Part shown: positions 29,362-35,900 of the stretch, piece after piece
How the letters are laid out: the number at the start of each line of letters is the position of its first letter
Position numbering within the stretch: the first letter of the stretch is position 1
Source: Polaromonas sp. A23
GTDB lineage: Bacteria; Pseudomonadota; Gammaproteobacteria; Burkholderiales; Burkholderiaceae_C
Direction: 5' to 3'
DNA length: 64,000 bases
Assembly (NCBI RefSeq): GCF_002001015.1
Contig: NZ_MUNO01000022.1
Span: forward strand, 62,001-126,000
Made by a program: the position numbers and the translations under genes
The notes under the pieces: model-generated
What the model was told of the DNA's origin: nothing
What the model saw: only the letters and a program-made list of their open reading frames with translations
The model's database searches: none

Positions 29362-30987
29362 ATGTCCTCCCCCCACGAATTCACCGAAATCGAAAAACAG
29401 GTCAAGCGCCGCCGCACGTTTGCCATCATTTCCCACCCCGACGCGGGTAAAACCACGCTGACCGAAAAGCTGCTGCTGTTCTCGGGTGCGATCCAGATTG
29501 CCGGCAGCGTCAAGGCGCGCAAGGCCGCGCGCCACGCTACCTCCGACTGGATGGAAATCGAAAAGCAGCGTGGCATCTCGGTGGCCTCTTCGGTCATGCA
29601 GATGGAATACCGCGACTGCGTGATCAACCTGCTCGACACCCCGGGCCACCAGGATTTCTCGGAAGACACCTACCGTGTGCTGACCGCCGTCGATGCCGCG
29701 CTGATGGTGATCGACGCGGCCAACGGCGTCGAGCCACAAACACGCCGCCTGCTGCAGGTCTGCCGTGCCCGCAACACGCCCATCCTGACCTTTGTCAACA
29801 AGATGGACCGCGAGGTGCAGGACCCGATGAGCGTGATGGACGAGATCGAACAGGAACTCGGCATGACCGTCGTTCCTTTCACCTGGCCGGTCGGCATGGG
29901 AAAGCTGTTCCACGGCGTGTATGACCGGCGCGAAAAACGCATGCGTGTCTTCAGCCCAGGCGAAGACAAGGCCGGCGGCGACGATGAAATCCTGGCCGGA
30001 CTGGACAACGCAGAAGCGGCCAAACGTTTCGGCGCCGAGTTCACCCAGGCGCAGGGGGAGCTGGAACTGCTGCAAGGCGCCTCACCCGAATTCAATCGCG
30101 AGGACTTCCTGAGCGGCAAACAAACCCCGATGTTTTTCGGCTCGGCGATCAACAACTTCGGTGTGCAGGAAGTGCTGGATGCCCTGGTGGATCTGGCGCC
30201 GGCACCCGCCGAGCGCGCGGCGATGCAGCGCGTGGTGCAGCCTTCAGAAAAGAAATTCTCCGGCGTGGTTTTCAAGATCCAGGCCAACATGGACCCGGCG
30301 CATCGCGACCGCATCGCGTTTTTGCGCGTGGCCAGCGGGGAATTCACGCGCGGCATGCGGCTGAAAGTCGTGCGCAGCGGCAAAGAGCTGCGGCCCAACA
30401 CGGTGGTGAGCTTCATGAGCCAGCGCCGCGAGCTGCTGGACACCGCTTTTGCCGGCGACATCATCGGCATTCCCAACCACGGTGTGCTGCAGCTCGGCGA
30501 CACGCTGACCGAAGGCGAAGCCCTCCAGTTTACCGGCCTGCCCTTCTTTGCGCCCGAGATGTTCCGCGCCGTCGAGGTGGCCGACCCGCTGCGCAGCAAA
30601 CAGTTGCGCGCCGGGCTAACCCAGCTCGGCGAAGAAGGCGCGATTCAGGTGTTTCGGCCGATTGCCGGCTCCCTGCTGCTGCTGGGTGCCGTGGGCCAGC
30701 TGCAGTTTGAAGTAGTGGCGCACCGGCTCGAGCATGAATACGGCGTCAAGGCGCGCATCATGGGCAGCCAGTTCAACCTGGCGCGCTGGGTCACCAGCGA
30801 AGACCCGAACGAGTTGAAAAAATTCATGGACGCCAACTCGCATCGCGTGGCGCTCGACGCCGTCGATGCACCCACACTGCTGGTGGATCACAGCGCCACC
30901 CTGCGCGCGGTGGAGCAGCAGTGGCCCAAGATCAAGTTCCATGCACTGCGGGAACACGCGGGACTGGTGTTCCAGTCAAAAATCTAA
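29362..30987 (+). CDS. prfC: Peptide chain release factor 3 (RF3)
   Basis: This 541-aa translational GTPase removes RF1/RF2 from the ribosome after peptide release. It has G1 SHPDAGKTT, the switch II region DTPGHQDFSEDTYR, and G4 NKMDRE. RF3 rather than EF-G identity is shown by the length and by the C-terminal RF3_C segment LARWVTSEDPNELKKF. A minus-oriented copy of the dispersed palindromic repeat begins exactly at its stop codon. Confidence 0.97.
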   Translation: MSSPHEFTEIEKQVKRRRTFAIISHPDAGKTTLTEKLLLFSGAIQIAGSVKARKAARHATSDWMEIEKQRGISVASSVMQMEYRDCVINLLDTPGHQDFSEDTYRVLTAVDAALMVIDAANGVEPQTRRLLQVCRARNTPILTFVNKMDREVQDPMSVMDEIEQELGMTVVPFTWPVGMGKLFHGVYDRREKRMRVFSPGEDKAGGDDEILAGLDNAEAAKRFGAEFTQAQGELELLQGASPEFNREDFLSGKQTPMFFGSAINNFGVQEVLDALVDLAPAPAERAAMQRVVQPSEKKFSGVVFKIQANMDPAHRDRIAFLRVASGEFTRGMRLKVVRSGKELRPNTVVSFMSQRRELLDTAFAGDIIGIPNHGVLQLGDTLTEGEALQFTGLPFFAPEMFRAVEVADPLRSKQLRAGLTQLGEEGAIQVFRPIAGSLLLLGAVGQLQFEVVAHRLEHEYGVKARIMGSQFNLARWVTSEDPNELKKFMDANSHRVALDAVDAPTLLVDHSATLRAVEQQWPKIKFHALREHAGLVFQSKI

Positions 30988-31044
30988 ACCTTTTCGGCCT
31001 TCTGCCCATATCGGACGGGCGCAAGCAGCTATCAATTTAATAGC
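30986..31044 (-). repeat. Dispersed palindromic repeat, copy 4 (after prfC)
   Basis: Read on the minus strand it starts GCTATTAAATTGATAGCT and continues GCGCCCGTCCGATATGGGC, then GAAGGCCGAAAAGG. It touches the prfC stop codon and is one of the clearest copies. Confidence 0.9.
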
Positions 31045-31277
31045 GCCTGCATCACCCGCCTGCATCACCCGCCTTCTCAGTTGGCTTTCAGGTGCGACCA
31101 GCAACGCAGCAGCCAGTGCAAGAAGCTGGCCGAGCAAACATGCGGCGGGTTTCGGCCAAGCGGGAATAAAGCATGTGTCATCCGTTGTTGTTGGAAGACG
31201 CATGGCCTTGAATTCTTGTGACATCCTGATTACATGGCAGCCTTATGAGCGGACAACAGGCGCTTTTGCAATAAGCT

Positions 31278-33125
31278 ATGCCGATGTACAGAAAGGCCAG
31301 CTTGCGCAGTTTTTTCATGGTGCTGCTCTGCCTGGTGCTTCACACCGGCCATGCACAGGACTTTGACCGGCTGTACGGAGACAGCACCACGCCTGCGTTG
31401 GCCCAGCCACTGCAATGGGTGGTGGTGCCCAAAGATTCGGTGGCCTCGCCTGACGCGTTTGCGGCTGGCGAACCCTGGGGCTTTCAGCCCTACACGAACA
31501 AAACCGTCCTTCCCACTTCAGAGCGGTACGACGTCTGGGCCACCTTCTCACTGCCTGCCAGTGAACCCCCGCAAACCTGGTTCATCCGGCTGCCGGGCCA
31601 GGTGATCTTCAAGGCGAGCCTTTTTTCCCGCGCGCCCCAGGGCGGCTGGCTTGTCCAGGCAGCCGGCGAGGCACTGGCGCCGGCCGACTGGTCATTGCGC
31701 ACCCGCGTTCCGAGCTTTGAATTGCAGACCCGCGGCGATCGCATGCAGACTTACTACCTGCGCTACGAAAACAACCGGCCCATCACCGGGCAGCCCATGC
31801 TGCTGTCCCCGGTCGAGTACGTTGACGGCGCGTCCCGGGTCGGTGTGGTCATTGGCCTGATGTGGGGCATGTTCAGTGTGCTGGCCATGCTGAGCCTGGC
31901 TGCGTTCGCAATCGCACACAACCGGGTGTTTTTGTGGTTCGGCGCCGTGGTGGTGACGCTAATGTTCACGCAGCTGGTGTTGATCGGTTACGGCGGCTGG
32001 CGCATGTGGCCGCAGAGTGTGCACCTCAACCAGGTCATGGCCTGGGTCTCGGCCGCGTTGAGCATGGCCGCGGGCGCGTGGTTCTGCGCCCACGCCAGCT
32101 ACGCCCGAAGCGGCCACCCACTCGTCTACCGGCTGTTGGTCGCCATCACCGCAGGCAGCCTCCTCCTGGCCGGCCTGATGGCGATTGACCGGAACTTGAT
32201 TCCGCGCGATCTGCGCAACCTGTGGCTGGCACTCGCCACCGTGGCGATTCTCGGCAGCCTGGTGTGGATGTCTCTGCGCGGGCAGGCGTGGAACCTGTTG
32301 CTGCTGCTGGGCACAGCCCCCATCGGGCTGGCCGCGCTGGCACGGCTTTCGTACAACGTGGGCTGGGTGATGCACATCGAGGCAACACAGGCGGCGGGCG
32401 TGTTGTCGGCCATGGTCGGACTGCTATGGATCTTCTGTGTGCTGGCATGGCGCAGCCGGGCGGCCTTGTTTTCCAACCATCGCAGCGCCGCACTGGCAAC
32501 TTATGACCCCGCCAGCGGGCTGATGCTGCCCCGGATGGTTGAGAGCCGGCTTGCGCAAATGCTGCTGCGCACCCGGCACCGGCGCATCGAATGCGGCATC
32601 GTGATGTTGCGCTGGCTGGACCAGACGCCGAGCCCCGACGAGTTGAGCGACCACAAACGCAGCACCGCGCTTTCGCGCATTGGCGAAATCCTTCGTCGGT
32701 GCGCGCGCGACATGGACACGGTGGTTCGTTACGAAGAAAACCTCTTCCTGATACTCGTTGAAGGCCCGGTCAATCGCGAAGCTGTCTCAGAAATCTCCAC
32801 CAGGATCCAGGCCGCATGCATCCGCCTGGCAGACAAGCTCGGTGAATCCAATGCATTCAACCTGCACATCGCCATATGGCACGGAACGCCAGGCGACGAA
32901 AACGGGCAGAAAATCCTCAACAGCCTCCAAACCCGCCTGCGGCGAATGAATTCAGGGCCCAAGCGTTACGTCCAGTTTGTCGATGTTGCGGGTGAACCGG
33001 CGAGCCTTCCCGCAGAGGACTACATAAGCCGGGAAGACCTTCTGGCAAAAATCGATGCGATCGAGGTTTCGCATCCGGCACTGCATGACGAAAAATCGGC
33101 ACCGCAACGGGTGCCAGTTCGCTAG
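31278..33125 (+). CDS. 7TMR-DISM receptor with degenerate GGDEF domain
   Basis: This 615-aa inner-membrane signalling protein has a signal peptide ending near TGHA (about residue 26) and a periplasmic beta-rich 7TMR-DISMED2-type domain (about 30-180). Seven hydrophobic helices follow (about 190-395), beginning at VGVVIGLMWGMFSVLAMLSL. A cytosolic domain at about 420-570 has the diguanylate cyclase fold pattern, but RYEEN occupies the GGDEF position (VVRYEENLFLILVEG). The catalytic loop is therefore lost, and it probably binds or senses rather than makes cyclic di-GMP. It stands alone between prfC and the acdS cluster. The periplasmic domain suggests a carbohydrate-type ligand, from family knowledge only. 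Confidence 0.82.
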   Translation: MPMYRKASLRSFFMVLLCLVLHTGHAQDFDRLYGDSTTPALAQPLQWVVVPKDSVASPDAFAAGEPWGFQPYTNKTVLPTSERYDVWATFSLPASEPPQTWFIRLPGQVIFKASLFSRAPQGGWLVQAAGEALAPADWSLRTRVPSFELQTRGDRMQTYYLRYENNRPITGQPMLLSPVEYVDGASRVGVVIGLMWGMFSVLAMLSLAAFAIAHNRVFLWFGAVVVTLMFTQLVLIGYGGWRMWPQSVHLNQVMAWVSAALSMAAGAWFCAHASYARSGHPLVYRLLVAITAGSLLLAGLMAIDRNLIPRDLRNLWLALATVAILGSLVWMSLRGQAWNLLLLLGTAPIGLAALARLSYNVGWVMHIEATQAAGVLSAMVGLLWIFCVLAWRSRAALFSNHRSAALATYDPASGLMLPRMVESRLAQMLLRTRHRRIECGIVMLRWLDQTPSPDELSDHKRSTALSRIGEILRRCARDMDTVVRYEENLFLILVEGPVNREAVSEISTRIQAACIRLADKLGESNAFNLHIAIWHGTPGDENGQKILNSLQTRLRRMNSGPKRYVQFVDVAGEPASLPAEDYISREDLLAKIDAIEVSHPALHDEKSAPQRVPVR

Positions 33126-33147
33126 GAAGCACCGCGCTCGCGGTGCT

Positions 33148-33225
33148 GGCAATGGGAGCGCGGTTTTGTAGCGCACCTGCTTGAGCGCAAAGCGCGAGCG
33201 TCTTTTTTCGATGCCCGGAATCGGC
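33148..33225 (-). pseudogene. Relic of the 3' end of an Lrp/AsnC gene
   Basis: These 78 bp match 35349-35426, the 3' end of the intact Lrp gene, at 73 of 78 positions and in the same orientation. On the minus strand they encode IPGIEKRRSRFALKQVRYKT, compared with IPGIEKIRSSFALKQVRYKT in the intact gene. Nothing of the remaining Lrp gene is left here. The fragment lies just beyond the acdS operon. Confidence 0.8.
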
Positions 33226-33266
33226 AGCACACCCGTCTTCGTTCCCAGCCTGAGGCGCAGCATGCT

Positions 33267-33503
33267 TCAGATGCAGGCAAGGTCCATCCACTGGGCAATG
33301 GGGTCTGAGCTGCGAATGATTTGCACCAGGCTGGCACCGGGCGCACTGCCCAGCTTCACGGCCACCACCACGGTACACACCGCCGGATCATCCAGGGCCG
33401 CCCGCAACATACCGGCGCCCGCCCCGTCACCCGGCGCTACCGTGCAAAGCGCCTCGCGCAAGCGGGCGCTGAGCACCGGGTCCAACATCACTGGCAAGCC
33501 CAT
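33267..33503 (-). CDS. Small protein of unknown function, translationally coupled to acdS
   Basis: This is a 78-aa open frame whose ATG lies two bases after the acdS stop codon. Codon choice is strongly GC-biased at third positions, as in neighbouring real genes. The protein reads as alternating helix and strand (VLSARLREALC, then VCTVVVAVKLG and a C-terminal IAQWMDLAC) with three cysteines and no signal peptide or membrane segment. I do not recognise a family. The spacing strongly suggests an operon with acdS, and hence a role linked to ACC or 2-oxobutyrate metabolism. Confidence 0.55.
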   Translation of the reverse strand: MGLPVMLDPVLSARLREALCTVAPGDGAGAGMLRAALDDPAVCTVVVAVKLGSAPGASLVQIIRSSDPIAQWMDLACI

Positions 33504-33505
33504 GG

Positions 33506-34534
33506 TCAGCCGTTGCGAAACAAAAAGCTGTACGCGTTAAGCGCAGGCACGCCGCCCAGGTGCGCGTAGAGCACGCGCGAGCCGGCCGGAAATTCACCGA
33601 GCCGAACCATATCGATCATGCCCTGCATGGACTTGCCCTCATAGACCGGATCGGTCAGCATGCCCTCTTGTCGAGCGCACAGGCGGATCGCTTCCAGCGT
33701 GCCTTCGGACGGCAGGCCGTATTCGGGGCCGCCATAGCGCGTGTCCAGCACCATGTCCTTGGCGGTGATGTCACGATTCAACTCGACCAGCCTGGCTGTG
33801 TTCTGCGCAATGCGCAGGATTTGCGCCTTGGTTTGCACAGGCTTGGCAGAGGCATCAATGCCGATCACGCGGTCAGCCCGGCCGTCGGCGGCAAATCCAA
33901 CCACCATGCCGGCCTGCGTGCTGCCGGTGACCGAGCAGACCACGATGTAATCAAACTTGAAGCCAAGCTCAGCCTCCTGCGCTCGCACCTCTTCGGCAAA
34001 GCCGACAAAACCCAGGCCGCCATACGGGTGCTCCGAGCAGCCCGCCGGAATGGGGAAAGGTTTGCCCCCGCCCTTGCGCACATCGTCCATGGCCTGCTCC
34101 CAGCTCGGGCGAATGCCGATGTCAAAACCGGCGGCGTCCAGCCGCACATCCGCGCCCATGATGCGTGACATCTCGATGTTGCCGACACGGTCATACACCG
34201 CGTCGGAATAGTTCACCCAGTTTTCCTGCACCAGCACGCACTTCATGCCCAGATGCGCCGCCACCGCAGCCACCTGGCGCGTCTGGTTGGACTGGATGCC
34301 GCCTATGGAGACCAGCGTGTCGCAGCCCTGCGCCAGCGCCTCGGGAATCAGGTACTCCAGCTTGCGGGTCTTGTTGCCGCCGAAAGCCAGACCGCTGTTG
34401 CAGTCTTCGCGCTTGGCGTAAAGCTCGACCTTGCCGCCCAGATGCGCGCTCAGCCGCTTGAGCGGCTGGATGGGCGTGGGCCCGAAGGTCAGCGAATATC
34501 TGGGAAATTTTTTAAGGTTGAGTGTGAACGGCAT
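33506..34534 (-). CDS. acdS: 1-aminocyclopropane-1-carboxylate (ACC) deaminase
   Basis: This 342-aa PLP enzyme splits ACC, the plant ethylene precursor, into 2-oxobutyrate and ammonia. It matches the family almost throughout: [21 protein letters not shown] lysine Lys55 in FGGNKTRK, and [19 protein letters not shown]. The residues that separate true ACC deaminase from D-cysteine desulfhydrase, equivalent to Glu295 and Leu322, are both present (VYEGKS and AHLGGVPAL). The ATG at 34534 leaves only four residues more than the reference form; the open frame extends to 34597. It is divergent from an Lrp-type acdR, the usual arrangement in betaproteobacteria. Confidence 0.95.
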   Translation of the reverse strand: MPFTLNLKKFPRYSLTFGPTPIQPLKRLSAHLGGKVELYAKREDCNSGLAFGGNKTRKLEYLIPEALAQGCDTLVSIGGIQSNQTRQVAAVAAHLGMKCVLVQENWVNYSDAVYDRVGNIEMSRIMGADVRLDAAGFDIGIRPSWEQAMDDVRKGGGKPFPIPAGCSEHPYGGLGFVGFAEEVRAQEAELGFKFDYIVVCSVTGSTQAGMVVGFAADGRADRVIGIDASAKPVQTKAQILRIAQNTARLVELNRDITAKDMVLDTRYGGPEYGLPSEGTLEAIRLCARQEGMLTDPVYEGKSMQGMIDMVRLGEFPAGSRVLYAHLGGVPALNAYSFLFRNG

Positions 34535-34763
34535 GGACGGTGATTCCGGTGAAAGCCCCATTGCGTGGACTGTGATGGCCGCAAAAAAGGAGGGCATGGC
34601 TGGCTTGGAGGTGTTGAACAGTCGTTCATAAATCGTAGCCAGAGGCAGCAGAAATTAATTGCATACTTTTGGTTTGTAAGAGCTGCATTAATCTTCTTTA
34701 GGAGTTCTATTAGAATTAATTCCGATATTTCACCAGTTCATGCAATATTTATCCACTACACCT
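34535..34763. promoter_or_regulatory. AT-rich acdS-acdR divergent control region
   Basis: This region is much richer in A+T than its surroundings, especially at about 34640-34740. It contains the perfect palindrome GAATTAATTC at 34713-34722 and an ATTAAT-rich run, the kind of sequence bound by Lrp-type proteins. It probably carries both promoters and the AcdR sites; individual -10/-35 boxes are not clear. Confidence 0.5.
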
Positions 34764-35228
34764 ATGGAAATCACACTCGACCGGATTGACCGTAAGCTGC
34801 TGAAGCTGCTGCAGCAGGACGCCTCCCTGCCCAACATCGAGCTGGCTGAAAAGACCAACCTCAGCCCGCCCGCCTGTTCGCGGCGCATTGCCAAGCTCAG
34901 GGAGTTGGGGCTGATCCGCAAAACCGTGGCGCTGGTGAACCCGCGGGCATTGGGCTACAACGGGCTGGTCATCATCGGCGTGGTGCTGGACCGCTCGACC
35001 CCCGACTCCTTTGCCGCGTTTGAAAAAGCCGCCGCCGGCCTGACCGGCTGCCTGGAAGTGCAGCTGGTGACCGGGGAATTTGATTACTTTGTGAAGCTGC
35101 GCATCCAGAGCATCGACTCGTTCAACGAGTTGCATGCCGCGCAATTGATCGGGCTGCCGGGTGTGAGGCAGATTCGCACCTTTGTGTGTTTGAAGGAGGT
35201 GTTTGAGACTACGGCGATTCCTGTTTGA
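34764..35228 (+). CDS. acdR: Lrp/AsnC-family regulator AcdR
   Basis: This 154-aa regulator has an N-terminal Lrp winged-helix domain (LDRIDRKLLKLLQQDASLPN, then LSPPACSRRIAKLRELGLI) and a C-terminal RAM ligand-binding domain (VQLVTGEFDYFVKLRIQS). It is divergent from acdS, the position of AcdR, which in studied bacteria controls acdS in response to ACC. An alternative ATG eight codons upstream (34740) is possible. Assignment as AcdR rests on this gene pairing. Confidence 0.85.
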   Translation: MEITLDRIDRKLLKLLQQDASLPNIELAEKTNLSPPACSRRIAKLRELGLIRKTVALVNPRALGYNGLVIIGVVLDRSTPDSFAAFEKAAAGLTGCLEVQLVTGEFDYFVKLRIQSIDSFNELHAAQLIGLPGVRQIRTFVCLKEVFETTAIPV

Positions 35229-35251
35229 GACCAACCCATCCAGCGTGAGAT

Positions 35252-35275
35252 GCTATTAATTTGATAGCGCCTTAT
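35252..35275 (+). repeat. Dispersed palindromic repeat, copy 5 (truncated)
   Basis: Only the first half is intact: GCTATTAATTTGATAGC. The GCCC/GGGC half is lost. It lies between the convergent acdR and second Lrp genes. Confidence 0.55.
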
Positions 35276-35335
35276 TCATATCTCACCTGGGCGGACCGCC
35301 AATTTCATCAACAGCCACGCCCAAACCACACCCAA

Positions 35336-35806
35336 CTACACAACACGCGGCAACGGCAGCGCGGTTTTGTAGCGCACCTGCTTGAGCGCAAAGCTCGAGC
35401 GTATTTTTTCAATGCCCGGAATCGGCGTGAGCTGCTCGAGAATGAATTTTTCGAGCGCCGCAATGTCGGCCACGGCCACACGGATCAGGTAGTCGCTGTC
35501 GCCCGTCATCAGGTAACACTCCATGACCTCGTCATGCTCGACGATGCGCTGCTCGAACGCGGCCAGTGACTCCTTGTTCTGCGAGCGCAGGCTGATGGAG
35601 ATAAACACACTCAAGCCCAGGCCCAGGGCTGCCGCACTGGCAATGGCCACATAACGGTCAATCACACGCGCCGCTTCCAGTGCCTTGACCCGGGCCAGGC
35701 AAGGCGAAGGGCTCAAATGCACCCGTTTGGCCAACTCCACATTGGAGAGGGAGCCGTCTCGCTGCAATTCGTCAAGTATCCGTAAATCAAGTACATCCAG
35801 CTTCAT
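35336..35806 (-). CDS. Lrp/AsnC-family transcriptional regulator (MdeR/BkdR-like)
   Basis: This 156-aa protein has an Lrp HTH (LDLRILDELQRDGSLSNVEL, then LSPSPCLARVKALEAARVI) and a RAM domain with MTGDSDYLIRV. It is divergent from the 2-oxo-acid dehydrogenase E1 gene, the same arrangement as mdeR and mdeB of Pseudomonas putida, so it probably controls that gene. A 78-bp copy of its 3' end lies at 33148-33225 on the other side of the acdS-acdR block. Confidence 0.85.
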   Translation of the reverse strand: MKLDVLDLRILDELQRDGSLSNVELAKRVHLSPSPCLARVKALEAARVIDRYVAIASAAALGLGLSVFISISLRSQNKESLAAFEQRIVEHDEVMECYLMTGDSDYLIRVAVADIAALEKFILEQLTPIPGIEKIRSSFALKQVRYKTALPLPRVV

Positions 35807-35900
35807 GATTCTTTATTTCAACAATTTGAAGCATTTTATGCCGCTAAATATACTTTTTGCGACGTATTTCAACAGCTCATATTGAGTCAGGAGGCCTATA

